64,000 nucleotides of DNA from Actinernus sp. WN-2022 (GCA_030867875.1 JAOWCC010001634.1:31825867-31889866); one strand, 5' to 3'. Positions 23,314 to 33,688 are shown, numbered from the stretch's first letter. The notes: generated by a model from the letters alone, not told the origin. Made by a program: numbers and translations.

Positions 23314-25102
23314 ATGAAGACTGTTCTAGTTTTACTGTTCTGTGCCGGAGTTGCCTTGGCTTATGACGTACGTACATTTGTGTTTTTGTACAAGGTTTTA
23401 TTTTTGTTTGAGGTCTTTCATTTTTTTTATAATCATTTTATAATTCACGAATGTTATTGGTTTTCGTTTGTAGTCTTGTTCCAGCCAGGCTGAATGCGGC
23501 AGCGGACATTGTTGCCTGCTCAGTAAAGTGTGTTTTCCCAAGCTGCAAAAGTATGTTCCGTGCAACGGACAGGTCAGTAATTAAAAGTAGACTCGCTCTA
23601 GCTTTCTCAGTTTTATTTTTATTTTTTCCAGTCTAAAATGCGTGAAAAATGATCATGTGTAATCACTCTAAAGAGAGCATAACCGTACTTTATGAATAAT
23701 ATCGACCGATTTCTCATGAAACTTTCTCATCAAGCACGCGCAACAAAATGTGTTGTTAATGTGCAGGAAGCTGATTGGCTATTACTCTAAGGGAAGATGT
23801 CAAAACAATGGACTTCGAATGGGACCCAATTTTGTCAGGGGAGGTGGTGGGTAATACCCCTACCGATTTTTTCGAGGTTGATTTTCTCGCGATGTAAAAT
23901 AAATAGGGATACGTGAATTTAATGCAGACACACGTTCTTTTCTGCCTGTAGTAACTAGAAATATAGTTACTTCTTCAATAAGTATTTTATTCAAGAAGAT
24001 ATTTGTAGTCAAAAATCTAGATTTTGCCAAAATAGGTGGTGGGTTCCGGATCTATAGCGAACTAATCAGAGCGTAGACGTTTTCCCACAGGAATATATCA
24101 AATCCCACAAATTAAACATAAACACGGTCTTTAGCATTTCACGGGTTTGGTGATGATATATGATTAGAATATCTGAAATTTAAACAAGACAAATAGTTTT
24201 GCTATTAATGTATTTTTTGCGCCACTTTGTGGTAAAATCTGATGGCTTGTAGGACGTAGCAGGAGTAACTATGGGGTCGTGGAACTATCAATTGATGTTG
24301 CACTGATACAAATTATCATGCTAACTAGATATACAAGCCTCTTACTAAGCTGTCTCAACTCAACTCGATGTCACCAAAGGCTTCGGTTGGTTACTTTTCA
24401 AATGGCTGTCTTGGACTATTGCTGGCTTTCACTTGACGCCATAGCCGCCATGTTGGTGCCCTTAAACAATAGATTCCTCGTTAGCTTCTTTTGTTGGGGC
24501 ACCAACATGGCCGCCATGCCCTTTGTCATTTGAATCTCTGGGGATTGAGTGAAAACCAACAATTGGCCAGAGAGCTTACCAGGAGCTTACAAAACCTTTC
24601 AATTATTGAAGCGCGGTTAAAAACATGTCTTAAACCGTGTAATATCTTGCTTTTCCTCATATTCGAACCAGAAAATAATAAATCCAGATCCAACAATTCT
24701 AAAGTTCTAACTTTCTAACAATTCTAAAGTTCTAAAGTAGTGTCAGTGGAAAGAGCTACCATATATATTACATAACTTTATTGCGATAACTAAAATGTAT
24801 CAAATTAAAAATGCCTGAAATTTCTTTGGGATTTACAAGTATGCCGGCGAACATTAATTTTGCAGGACATTCATAAATGTGGTTGCAAGGAGGGTCTCTC
24901 TTGTCAAGTAACGCGTGAGTTCACCATTGCTGGACAGAAGATTCAAATCAAGCAATGCATGCCAACTGATGAGCAAATCATCACAGAGCAGCTAACTGAA
25001 CAAGATGTTTACGAAACACTCCAGCCAGGGAGTACCGCTGCAGCGGCGCCGGCCCCTAATGCTAGGTGGTACCCAGGAAAAGTGAGTCAGTACAACTATT
25101 AA
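23314..25102 (+). CDS. Secreted ten-cysteine protein, colipase/prokineticin-like, copy B (intact)
   Basis: Exons 23314-23367, 23474-23572 and 24866-25102, all joined in phase 0, encode 129 residues. Exon 1 is a signal peptide (MKTVLVLLFCAGVALA, cleavage likely after ALA). Exon 2 holds six cysteines (CSSQAECGSGHCC...VC...PC). Exon 3 opens with KCGCKEGLSCQ and a final QC, then a 45-residue tail, Ala/Pro rich, ending SQYNY. The ten Cys follow the prokineticin/colipase order, forming five likely disulphides. A TATA box lies near 23230. Such proteins in cnidarians may be signalling ligands, mucus or venom components; the sequence does not decide. The splice sites are strong (GAC|GTACGT, TTTGTAG|, CAG|GTCAGT, TTTGCAG|). 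This is the best preserved member of the cluster. Confidence 0.82.
24415..24565. repeat. Copy related to the interior of the CCAGGAGCCC MITE, in intron 2 of gene B
   Basis: GCCGCCATGTTGGTGCCC, then AACAATAGATTCCTCGTTAGC, then TTGTTGGGGCACCAACATGG match the middle of the 389-bp elements at 46647 and 49885. The arms form a hairpin around the shared loop. No terminal CCAGGAGCCC is present, so this is a related or partial copy. Confidence 0.65.
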
Positions 25103-25452
25103 GCAATTATTGAACTCGCAAAATATCACGATTTCTTCAGTTCGTGGCGAGCTGTCAGTTATTTAACGATGGACAGAGGCAAGTAACTGATAGCGAGACA
25201 CAGATAGATCATAATATTTTACGGTAGCTGAGTTCAATAATTGTTTTGTCGTTCGTCAAAATATATACAAGCTACCTAGAGTTTTCAAACTGAAACTTTG
25301 AGTCACCAACAGCCCTGCAAATCCATCTGCCTTGTTTACCAAACGGAGTGCGGAATAGTGCGCAGCTCAGACAGTTATTTACAGCAAAATTGAATTATCA
25401 CGACTGCGCAAGCTCAGACCATTATTTGCAGTCAGTTATTTGCAGGTGAATC

Positions 25453-25600
25453 AATACAATACAATACAATACAATACAATACAATACAATACAATACAAT
25501 ACAATACAATACAATACAATATAATACAATACAATACAATACAATACAAGAGGCTTTATTTAACGAGGGTAAGCACTTGACAGCCGATAAAACTCATAAA
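25453..25600. repeat. (ACAAT)n microsatellite at the end of a retroelement remnant
   Basis: About 20 copies of ACAAT (one ATAAT variant near 25522) run from 25455 to 25550. They abut AAGAGGCTTTATTTAACGAGG, a sequence resembling the 3' ends of SINE/LINE copies (compare 30160). This suggests a simple-repeat tail of a minus-strand non-LTR insertion. Confidence 0.75.
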
Positions 25601-26230
25601 TTCGTGGCCCTCAAAATAATAAAACATAATAAAAATATTTACAATGTGAATTATACAGTACTATGTGCGAAACCAGGATCAGTGACAATAAAAAACACTA
25701 TGATACGATGCTAAGAACTACTTATAAATCTAAAAATGATAAAAAACATTGACTTGACACTAAGATATGTCGACGCCTAAAAATCGAGAAATTATGTTAT
25801 TATTTCAGACAGATCGACTTAATGATAAGATAAAAATTGTAAGATTAACATCAACCAATCAGAATTCAGGATGGGAGAGATTCGAATAATATTATCATTA
25901 ATTTGGGAGTAAACCAAAGGGGATCCAGGTTAGACAAACAGCAAGGTATAAAATATGCTACATAATTTATTGTAAAATTGAGTAAAAAAACAAAAGATAC
26001 GATTTCAGAAAGTATTCATGGAGTAGCAGACCTTACATGGCATAAAGGAGCAGTGTCACTTGAGAGGCAGTCTGGGCTGGATACAGATATTTTCAGCGAT
26101 TTTCACATGAACTGACTCGTGCACACGTGGCAAATATGCAAACATGCAAACATGATTAACAAACTGCGTATAGACATAGTCCTATAGGAAAAGATTGCGT
26201 ATCATTTCAATAAAACATTGAGGGAGGGGA
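25601..26230. other. No gene seen
   Basis: Region where exon 1 of copy C would be expected; no signal-peptide exon was found here or up to 28.85 kb. Confidence 0.35.
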
Positions 26231-27615
26231 CTTTAATTGTTTATTGCCAATCAACAGTCACCAATCGTACATTGACTTCATACATGCGTAACACCATGAC
26301 ATAGCCCCTTTATCTGTTTGTAGCCAATTAACAGTCACCAATCGTACATTGACTTCATACATGCGTAACACCATGACATAGCCCCTTTAACTGTTTGTAG
26401 CCAATTAACAGTCACCAATCGTACATTGACTCCATACATGCGTAACACCATGACATAGCCCCTTTAACTGTTTGTAGCCAATCAACAGTCACCAATCGTA
26501 CATTGACTTCATACATGCGTAACACCATGACATAGCCCCTTTAACTGTTTGTAGCCAATTACCAGCCACCAATCGAACATTGACTCCATACGTGTACAAC
26601 ACCATGACATAGTCCCTTTAACTGTTTGTAGCCAATTAATAGCCACCAATCGAACAGTGACTCCATACATGTACAACACCATGACATAGTCCCTTTAACT
26701 GTTTGTAGCCAATTAATAGCCACCAATCGAACAGTGAGCCCATACATGCGCAACACCATGACATAGCCCCTTTAACTGTTTGTAGCCAATTACCAGCCAC
26801 CAATCGAACATTGACTCCATACATGTACAACACCATGACATAGCCCCTTTACTTGTTTGTAGCCAATTACCAGCCACCAATCGAACATTGACTCCATACA
26901 TGCGCAACACCATGACATAGCCCCTTTACTTGTTTGTAGCCAATTAACAGCCACCAATCGAACATTGACTCCATACATGTACAGCACCATGACATAGCCC
27001 CTTTAACTGTTTGTAGCCAATTACCAGCCACCAATCGAACATTGACTCCATACATGTACAACACCATGACATAGCCCCTTTAACTGTTTGTAGCCAATTA
27101 CCAGCCACCAATCGAACATTGACTCCATACATGCGCAACACCATGACATAGCCCCTTTAACTGTTTGTAGCCAATTACCAGCCACCAATCCAACATTGAC
27201 TCCATACATGTACAACACCATGACATAGCCCCTTTAACTGTTTGTAGCCAATTACCAGCCACCAATCGAACATTGCCTCCATACATGTACAACACCATGA
27301 CATAGCCCCTTTAACTGTTTGTAGCCAATTACCAGCCACCAATCGAACATTGACTCCATACATGTACAACACCATGACATAGCCCCTTTAACTGGTTGTA
27401 GCCAATTACCAGCCACCAATCGAACATTGACTCCATACATGCGCAACACCATGACATAGCCCCTTTAACTGTTTGTAGCCAATTAACAGCCACCAATCGA
27501 ACATTGACTCCATACATGTACAGCACCATGACATAGCCCCTTTAACTGTTTGTAGCCAATTACCAGCCACCAATCGAACATTGACTCCAACATGCGCAAC
27601 ACCATGACATATTAG
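26231..27615. repeat. 77-bp satellite array, about 18 copies
   Basis: The head-to-tail unit contains TTTGTAGCCAATTA, CACCAATCGAACATTGAC and AACACCATGACATAGCCCC. The first four copies (to ~26.55 kb) share CGTACATTGACTTCATAC and ATGCGTAAC. Later ones share CGAACATTGACTCCATAC with ATGCGCAAC or ATGTACAAC variants interspersed. Regularly spaced minus-strand ORFs of 66 codons are produced by the repeat and are not genes. Confidence 0.95.
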
Positions 27616-27639
27616 GCTTTTTAACCCTTTCTGTGATGA

Positions 27640-28092
27640 GCTGGAACGAGCACTCAATGGAGGTTCATGTGGGAGAATTTGCTTGAAGCTGTTTAGAATA
27701 AGAATAGAATCCCCACATGAGCGCTCGTTCTCAGCTCCGTGACAATACGAATATTGCCTATTAGGATTATCTCATTACTGGAGTTTAAGTGAATGTTAAT
27801 TGGTTATAACTATGTCCCTCATATGCGAACTTCAAAGCGGGAAGGGATGTGAATAGTCCAGTTTCGTATTTTAAAATCACCGCTGAATGCAATGACTATA
27901 TACGCCGCATTTATACAGGGTTAGTCTCATTCTGAAGTTAAACTGTTCATAAATATCAGCGAGGTGGATTATTCACAACTCTGTGTATTGTTGTAGTTTT
28001 GAGTTTTGCACCTTCTCGCTGGTATTAGTATTAAACTTCAGAATGAGACTAACCCTGCGCAAATGCGTCTGTAGTCATCGCATTCAGCGGTA
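27640..28092. repeat. Two adjacent foldbacks
   Basis: The first (27637-27745) pairs GAGCTGGAACGAGCACTC and CATGTGGG with CCCCACATGAGCGCTCGTTC. The second (27879-28092) pairs ACCGCTGAATGCAATGACTA and CAGGGTTAGTCTCATTCTGA with their complements near 28035-28092. A GC-rich loop of about 80 bases separates the inner arms. Both are MITE-like. Confidence 0.75.
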
Positions 28093-28110
28093 ATTTTCGA
28101 ATATTCGGTA

Positions 28111-28393
28111 GGTACTTCATATATCGTTAAATAAGCACTAATATAACGAATACAAACCAAGAATATAAGATATTAGTGCTTGGGACATTTCATTTAACGA
28201 TATACTTCATATATCGTTAAATAAGCACTAATATAACGAATACAAACCAAGAATATAAGATATTAGTGCTTGGGACATTTCATTTAACGATATACTTCAT
28301 ATATCGTTAAATAAGCACTAATATAACGTATACAAACCAAGAATATAAGATATTAGTGCTTGGGACATTTCATTTAACGATATATGAAGTACC
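28111..28393. repeat. Three tandem 90-bp units, each a hairpin, inside one larger inverted repeat
   Basis: The unit starts TACTTCATATATCGTTAAAT and ends ATTTAACGATA, so each copy folds on itself, with an inner pair AAGCACTAATAT / ATATTAGTGCTT. Copies start at 28113, 28203 and 28293 and are almost identical. The whole block begins GGTACTTCATATATCG and ends CGATATATGAAGTACC. Confidence 0.9.
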
Positions 28394-28559
28394 TAGGGAA
28401 TATTCTGCGGATCTTTCTTGAGCATTTGTGAAAAAGGAAGCCAAGCAAGCAAGAATAAAAACCGCACATAGACAGACATGGCTATATATTCGAGTTTATT
28501 CCAAAAAACAAAAAACGAATTTTAACTAGACCTGATCATGACACAACCATATATAGCCT

Positions 28560-28735
28560 GGTTCTGACTTTGATAAACCCTTAGAGATTGAACTGGATTT
28601 TTGTGGAGGGAGGAAAACTGTAGAATCCGGAGAAAAAAACCCTCGGCTAGATACCAACAAAGTCAACTCACATGGGGCGGGAATTGAACCCGGCTCACAG
28701 CGGTGAGAGACGAAGCGCGCTCCTCAAACTAGTCA
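28560..28735 (-). mobile_element. tRNA-derived SINE fragment
   Basis: The minus strand has a tRNA-like head with a B box (GGGTTCAATTCCCGCCCC) preceded by GCGCGCTTCGTCTCTCACCG. A body follows, running toward 28560. SINEs with this head are common in cnidarian genomes. It lies just upstream of exon 2 of Cys-rich copy C. Confidence 0.55.
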
Positions 28736-28854
28736 TTCCCTCTCCTCTTCTTCTCTCCTCATTCCCCCTCCACTCCCCATCCCCCTCCCCCTGCGCTTGC
28801 CACGAAGACTACCTCAGACAAGTTAATGTCATATGGAAATTTAATATCTTTCAG

Positions 28855-29509
28855 AAATGTACCAAAGAGGTGGACTGCGTGTGGCCTAACACGTGCTGTT
28901 TGTTCGAGTCTCGCTGCGCCTTCAAGCTGCCAAAATATTTCACTTGCTACTTCACGGTAGGTATCGATCCATATCGCTCATTTGGGTTGTGTGGGTGGGG
29001 TAGGACTTATTGGCTTAACGGAGGGAGCCGGGGAGGTGCGCCTAAAAGAGGTCGCAATTTTGTGATCAAAGTGCATATAATAGTAGGGACAAATTAATTC
29101 TCGACATGGTTATTCATACGATCGGTACATTTTAACTTGTGGATTTTACGTCCAAGTGTGGAAGGGGTATAACTAAAGCATCTTACCATATCAAAAATAA
29201 TGAAATGATGACATGAATCTGTTTATTGAAATGATGAGATCGATTGCCGTGGCAACTCATCGGCCTCGCGAACTGAAATACATTTTATTTAAAAAGTAAC
29301 TAATCATGATGGCTCCGATTGGGTCTATGGCTTGTCATGGACAACATACTTAGTCCTATTATGTTTCATAATATATTGTTGTTGGACAGAGCAAGCATAA
29401 GTGTGACTGCATGAACGGCTACGTGTGCAAGACGACCACCTCTATCAAACTACCCATCATTGGTGTTCCTTTTCCAGTGAGGCAGTGCGTACCAAAAGAC
29501 GAAGCATGA
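28855..29509 (+). CDS. Secreted ten-cysteine protein, copy C (first exon not found)
   Basis: Two exons are visible. Exon 2 (28855-28956) follows ATCTTTCAG, carries C-x5-C-x5-CC-x5-C and a sixth Cys, and ends ACG|GTAGGT. Exon 3 (29390-29509) follows GTTGGACAG, carries KCDCMNGYVC and RQC, and ends at TGA. Both are phase 0, as in copies A and B. Exon 2 is well preserved but diverged from B (VDCVWPNTCCLFESRC). AATAAA near 29611 could end the transcript. A signal-peptide exon should lie upstream, but none was recognised between 25.1 and 28.85 kb. It may be missed, lost, or replaced by the satellite and foldback insertions there. Confidence 0.7.
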
Positions 29510-29711
29510 ACTTGTCATCAAGTGCATCACGTAACCACATGTGGCAGTCACGTGTTAATGAGAAAAGAGTTGAGCTTCATCGCTCTATTTCGGCTTAAAC
29601 AGTGAAAACAGATTAATAAATCCTATATATATACTGACTATTGTTTCTCTATCTTCTTTAGCTGAACGCAGCGCACGTAAATTAGCTTAGATACTACTCT
29701 CGACCAAAAAG

Positions 29712-29872
29712 GAGAGTTCACCTGGTGGCCATCTTGGATTCAAAGCGAGGCAATCCTTTGTTTTTGCCAGGTTAGCCTCGTAGTGAGGGCTAGTCAAAAC
29801 GAGGCTAACCTGGCAAAAACAAAGAATTGCCTCGCTTTGAATCCAAGATGGCCACCAAGTGAAAAGAGTGAA
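29712..29872. mobile_element. Foldback MITE, about 160 bp
   Basis: Arms of about 60 bases: GGTGGCCATCTTGGATTC...AAAGCGAGGCAAT...TTGCCAGGTTAGCCTCG and its complement, with only a short loop (GTGAGGGCTAGTCAAA). Almost perfect pairing. It resembles the GGCCGCCATGTTGG-type MITEs elsewhere in the window only in a few bases. Confidence 0.8.
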
Positions 29873-30154
29873 TTAACGATCCGGAGAGATCATCTCTTAT
29901 AAAATAAATATATTTTGATCGCATGGCTGCTGTTCATGGGAAGTTCAGCGGCTTGCTCTGCTAAAATGTTAAAAATGCTAGGATTTCTAAACTTAGCACG
30001 AAATAGGTATATATCGATATGTGCAAATACAAGTTTATTCTTGATGTGAGAGAATTTATCATTTGAGTTTCTTCCCCATATTAATCCTTGTCTAGTCCAC
30101 CATTTTTAAAGGGGACCTCACAAATACCTAAATGTACTGCTGTTACGTAAAGTA

Positions 30155-30404
30155 AAGCAACTTTATTTAACGTCTGCAACTCGTGACAGGCTGGTGAGAC
30201 TGATAAACTTGAGGCCGTCGGGAGGCCTACGATGTTAAGTCCTTATCGGAGAAGACGTGAAGATCTAACCATTTGCAGTTGTTTCAGAAAGGCAGCACCT
30301 TCTACTCAGTTATTTTAAGACCCTCAGTAATGGTCCGGCCGGGGTTTGAACCCGCGACCTCCCGCTCAACAGACCGGGCTCAACGACTGAGCTAACCGGG
30401 AGGC
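30155..30404 (-). mobile_element. tRNA-derived SINE, about 250 bp
   Basis: The head on the minus strand starts GCCTCCCGGTTAGCTCAGTC and has an A box and the B box GGTTCAAACCCCGG. The body runs to AAGTTGCTTTACTTTACG at 30155. A second, shorter copy of the same head is at 51780 on the plus strand. Confidence 0.75.
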
Positions 30405-30714
30405 TTGCCTCTACTGTTCGCAACAAAAGAGCTATCGGTTTTCTGACAAGCGAGGCAACCGTATGACGTCATAAGATCCAAGATGGCGGCGCGCAGGAAA
30501 TTCAAATGAGTTTTATGGACATACAAAATGGGACCATAAATGACATCTAGTGTACAAGTTACAGGAGACAAAAGTAGTGGGAAGAGAGGCGAATTAGCCG
30601 TTATTTTGGTGAGCTATGTTAATTTTTAGTGAGCTCTCATTAATTCAGGTGACGTCACAGTCCTATTGTCTTAGGTCATGAGTAGTATTAGTAGCTCACT
30701 GGGTGGCACATCCT

Positions 30715-30780
30715 CGGCCTCCTGATTGGTCGAGAGCGTGGGCGGGGCTTAAAATGACGTCACAGCGCACGTGGTGCCGC
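30715..30780 (+). promoter_or_regulatory. Promoter-like block at the left terminus
   Basis: Within 95 bases of the end are an inverted CCAAT box (ATTGG, 30725), a GC box (GGGCGGGGC, 30740-30748), a full CRE (TGACGTCA, 30755-30762) and an E box (CACGTG, 30768-30773). The same set occurs in the right terminus, where the block is duplicated. It could drive inward transcription, and could also help an origin as CCAAT/NFI and Sp1/ATF sites do in adenovirus ends; the second role is inference. Confidence 0.6.
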
Positions 30781-31113
30781 CAAACCTGTCCCCCCAGCTG
30801 GGGACCAAAGCCAGGCTTGGGATTGGCCGGAAGTTTAGGGGGTCCCGCCAGGGTCGAAGGAGGGTTTGGAAAGGAGGCCCAAGCCAGGCCTGGGATTGGT
30901 CGGCCGTGTCGGGCGTTCGGGAGGGTCTCGGCGGGGCGTCGGGGGAGACCAAACCCAGGGCGGGGATTGGTCGGCCTTAACGGGCGTTCGGGGAGGGGTC
31001 GGGAGTTTTTTGTCACGGCCCCAGGGGGTCCCCAGGGGAGTCCCCCGGCGGGGAATGTTGGGTGTTACGCCAAAGCCGTCCAAGGATTAGCCGGGACGCC
31101 AGAGTGCTTTCCA

Positions 31114-31428
31114 ATGGAAGAACAAGCACTGAGAAGGGCATCGGATATCCACTTTGACGATAGCCTGAAAAGTGGCGAGTACTTCATGGATATGGATAGG
31201 TTGGCCGCAAAGCTGGAGAAGGAAAGAAGACCAACCACAGAAAAGTACTATGATATGCTATGTAAAATGGATTTCAAGGCTATGCAGGAAGGTTTGAACC
31301 ACAAGCAATACCTGCAAAAGTACGAGAAACAAGCCTACGCTGGAATATATCCAAATAGGGTCCCCCGCCCACCCCCCTGGGGACAACCCGACCCGGGATC
31401 AGTCCCACGCGGCTCCAAGAAGACCTAG
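31114..31428 (+). CDS. Small hypothetical protein encoded only by the left terminal repeat
   Basis: Unrecognised. 104 residues from ATG 31114, helical and charged (KSGEYFMDMDRLAAKLEKE, then NHKQYLQKYEKQAYAGIYPN), ending with a Pro/Arg tail. An open frame extends upstream to 30703, but that part is low-complexity Gly/Arg/Pro read from the promoter-like repeat and is unlikely to be translated. AATAAA at 31583 lies 155 bases after the stop. The right repeat lacks this segment. It may be a captured or inserted coding piece. Confidence 0.45.
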   Translation: MEEQALRRASDIHFDDSLKSGEYFMDMDRLAAKLEKERRPTTEKYYDMLCKMDFKAMQEGLNHKQYLQKYEKQAYAGIYPNRVPRPPPWGQPDPGSVPRGSKKT

Positions 31429-31582
31429 ATTTTGGGGACAAGCCGGACACCCGGGATTTTACCCTGGTGGTCTTAGGGGAAGCAACCACTATGTCATACC
31501 TTGTGGTCTTATGGGAAGTAACCACTATGTCCTAAGCTACCTTGTGGCCTTATGGGATTCAACCACTATGTAATAAGGAGGC

Positions 31583-31588
31583 AATAAA
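31583..31588 (+). promoter_or_regulatory. Poly(A) signal AATAAA in the left terminal repeat
   Basis: AATAAA downstream of the small ORF, in a TIR segment that also has repeated CTTGTGG(T/C)CTTATGGGA and ACCACTATGT motifs (31490-31570). It would end a short transcript started at the terminal promoter. Confidence 0.45.
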
Positions 31589-31692
31589 AGAGACTTGTGT
31601 TTTGGTAACAACAACTTTGTTTCATAAATTAAATTAAATACATGGGGGAGTGGCATTTCACCAACACCAAAGAACAGATATTAATTCAAGTG

Positions 31693-32054
31693 TATTGAAA
31701 ATAATTAATTATAGGTGTCCTTTCAACCAAAAAAAGAATTAAAAAAAAAGAATTAAAAACTATATACATGTTTACAAGGCCAACCGTAGGCCTTCAGAAT
31801 GAGAAAGAATATCCGAAGCTAGAAAAAAACAATAAAACTTTCAAGAGGAACAACGTTGGGTGTCTGTTGTCTCTTTTCTAGGGGAAAAAAGTATAAGGGA
31901 GGTGTCGCGCGCTAGACTCGGGGAGAGTACAGAATGCCTTGCGGTGGAGGAGGAGGTCCGTCCCTCAAGTGCCATGGTATTTTGAAACGTGTCCGTTGTC
32001 TCTTGGCGTGTTGCGGAGGAAAAGTGATTATTCAGGGCTCTCATTTTGAGGATT
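31693..32054. other. Spacer before the integrase, no gene seen
   Basis: AT-rich, then GC-richer from 31850. A 76-codon ORF at 31934 overlaps the integrase start in another frame and looks like chance. Confidence 0.4.
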
Positions 32055-33181
32055 ATGGCGAGAAAGAAGAAAAAGAATCCTTCCGCGCTGCTCGAGGCAT
32101 TGTATTACGACCCCAGCAGCCCTGCTGCCTTTGGGGGTGCTGCCCGTCTGGTGAAAGCGGCTAGCGAAGTAGGGGTGACCCGCACCACCACTTTAGCCTG
32201 GCTGAAAAAACAATTGACCTTTACGTTGCACCGCCCTTTTCGAAAAAAAATTCTGCGAGGGTGCGTGCGCGTGCTGGCCCTCGACGAACAATGGCAGGCG
32301 GATCTGGTGGACATGCAAGCCACGAGTGCCTTCAACAAGGCACCAAACACATTTTGACCATCATCGATGTGTTGTCCAAGTACGCGTGGGCGGTGCCCCT
32401 GAAGAACAAGACGGGAGAGGAATTGGTGCGCGCCTTTACCCAAGTGTTTCGCGAACGGAAACCTTTGCGGTTGCAGACCGATGCCGGGACAGAATTTACC
32501 AACCGCAAGTTCCAGGCCTTTTTAAAAAAGAATGACGTGGCCTTTTTCGTCACGTACAACGAGACTAAAGCCCAGATTGCCGAGCGGTTCAACCGGACGC
32601 TCAAGGGACGCATGTACAAATATTTCACGGCCACCGGGAAGAAAGAGTATTTGAAAGTCCTCCCCCAATTGGTGCTCGGGTACAACCGAGCCGTTCACAG
32701 CAGCATTCGACGCGCCCCCATCACCGTCACGCCCTTCAACGACCACGAGGTGCGGGCCGTCTTGTACCGGGACAAGGAACCGACGCCACTAAAGAGGAAA
32801 CCGAAGAAACCGTTGTACCGTCCCGGCGACACGGTACGGATTAGCAAAACCAAAGGTCATTTTGAAAAAAGCTATCTGGCCAACTGGTCGGAGGAAGTGT
32901 TCACGGTGATAAAACGGCTGGACTACCGCACCCCTCCCGTCTATCGGTTGGAGGACCTGAGCGGGGAAGGGTTGCGGGGAACGTTTTACGAAAGCGAGAT
33001 GACGCCGGTGGCCGTGGAAAAAGAAAGTCTCTTTATCAACGAAAAGGTGTTGCAACGCCGCGGCAAGAAGAACCAGGAAGAAGTCTTGGTGAAATGGGAA
33101 GGGTACCCCTCCAAATTTAACAGCTGGGTCCCGGTCACTCAGCTCCAGACCCAAACGTATGGGCGAAAGAAAAAGAAATAA
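32055..33181 (+). pseudogene. INT: Polinton integrase with chromodomain (frameshifted)
   Basis: ATG 32055 opens with a basic run (MARKKKK) and the N-terminal helical domain (YYDPSSPAAFGG). The rve core begins at QWQADLVDMQ with the first catalytic Asp (residue 83). The frame slips by one base near 32338, and the rest is read in the next frame to 33181: LTIIDVLSKYAWAVPLKNK, second Asp in LQTDAGTEFTN, catalytic Glu in IAERFNRTLKGRM. A chromodomain (VLVKWEGYPSKFNSWVP) closes the protein. The DDE residues are all present, so the single frameshift (mutation or assembly indel) is the only visible defect. It would insert the element with a 6-bp duplication. Chromodomains may guide insertion to chromatin. 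Confidence 0.93.
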
Positions 33182-33241
33182 AAGAGTTTGTTGTCCCGCT
33201 TGCCTGATTCATTTGTGTTTGAGTGGGGAGAAAGAGAGAGG

Positions 33242-33688
33242 ATGCAGGAGGTTGAGGAGTTTTACATTACCCTAACCAACGGGACGAGTACCACCGTCTA
33301 CACCAATGTCCCGTCCCGGTTCCGTATCAATCTCCCGGAAATGTACGAGTTGTCTTCGGCCTGGGAAATGGCGGTCACGCAATTGATCTTCCCCAGGCCC
33401 CAGAAGAAGAAGACGCTTTACATGTACTGTGATTTGGTGGAACCCAGTATTGTAGGGGATACGAAAGCCCCCTTGTTGAGAGTCCTTTTTTCAGGGCCCG
33501 GGGATGGCACGGTCCAAGAACGCAATTTTTACCCCCTGTTCTACAGGCGGCTGGCCAAGACGGTGTTTGAGGATGTCTAAATCCTTATAACCGACGAGCA
33601 AGGGAAACTCGTTTCATTTCCACAAACCTCTAAGGTGGAAGCGACCCTCCATTTCCGGAAAGAATGGACACCGACCGCATCTGGATGA
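33242..33688 (+). pseudogene. Internally deleted duplicate of the neighbouring virion-type gene
   Basis: About 50 N-terminal residues (EFYITLTNGTSTTVYTN, then FRINLPEMYELSSAWEMAV) are joined directly to the C-terminal block (LYMYCDLVEPSIVGDTKAPL). The same two blocks lie 300 residues apart in the gene that follows. A TAA at 33578 stands where the full copy has a Glu codon, and the same frame then runs on with ILITDEQGK to about 33688. This is a degenerate tandem duplicate. Confidence 0.8.

Larger units (their letters stand above)
30681..31692 (+). repeat. Left terminal inverted repeat of the Polinton
   Basis: Matches the reverse complement of 49566-50789. It holds three copies of a GGGATTGG(C/T)(C)GG block spaced by GGGCGTTCGG (30889-30990). 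A segment of about 290 bases (about 31065-31350) has no counterpart in the right repeat and contains a small ORF. The inner edge is near ACCAAAGAACAGATATTAAT (31665). Confidence 0.9.

Noticed and set aside
26559..27657. A dozen evenly spaced 66-codon minus-strand ORFs that look like a gene family
   Set aside because: They are produced by the 77-bp satellite; each starts in the next repeat unit and all are the same sequence with no independent evidence.
26231..28393. Regular repeats resembling a CRISPR array
   Set aside because: The units are contiguous without unique spacers, and the DNA is eukaryotic.
30703..31113. Upstream Gly/Arg/Pro-rich extension of the left-repeat ORF and similar ORFs in all frames of both terminal repeats
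   Set aside because: Low-complexity translation of the GGGATTGG repeats and promoter sites; several frames are open at once because of base composition.
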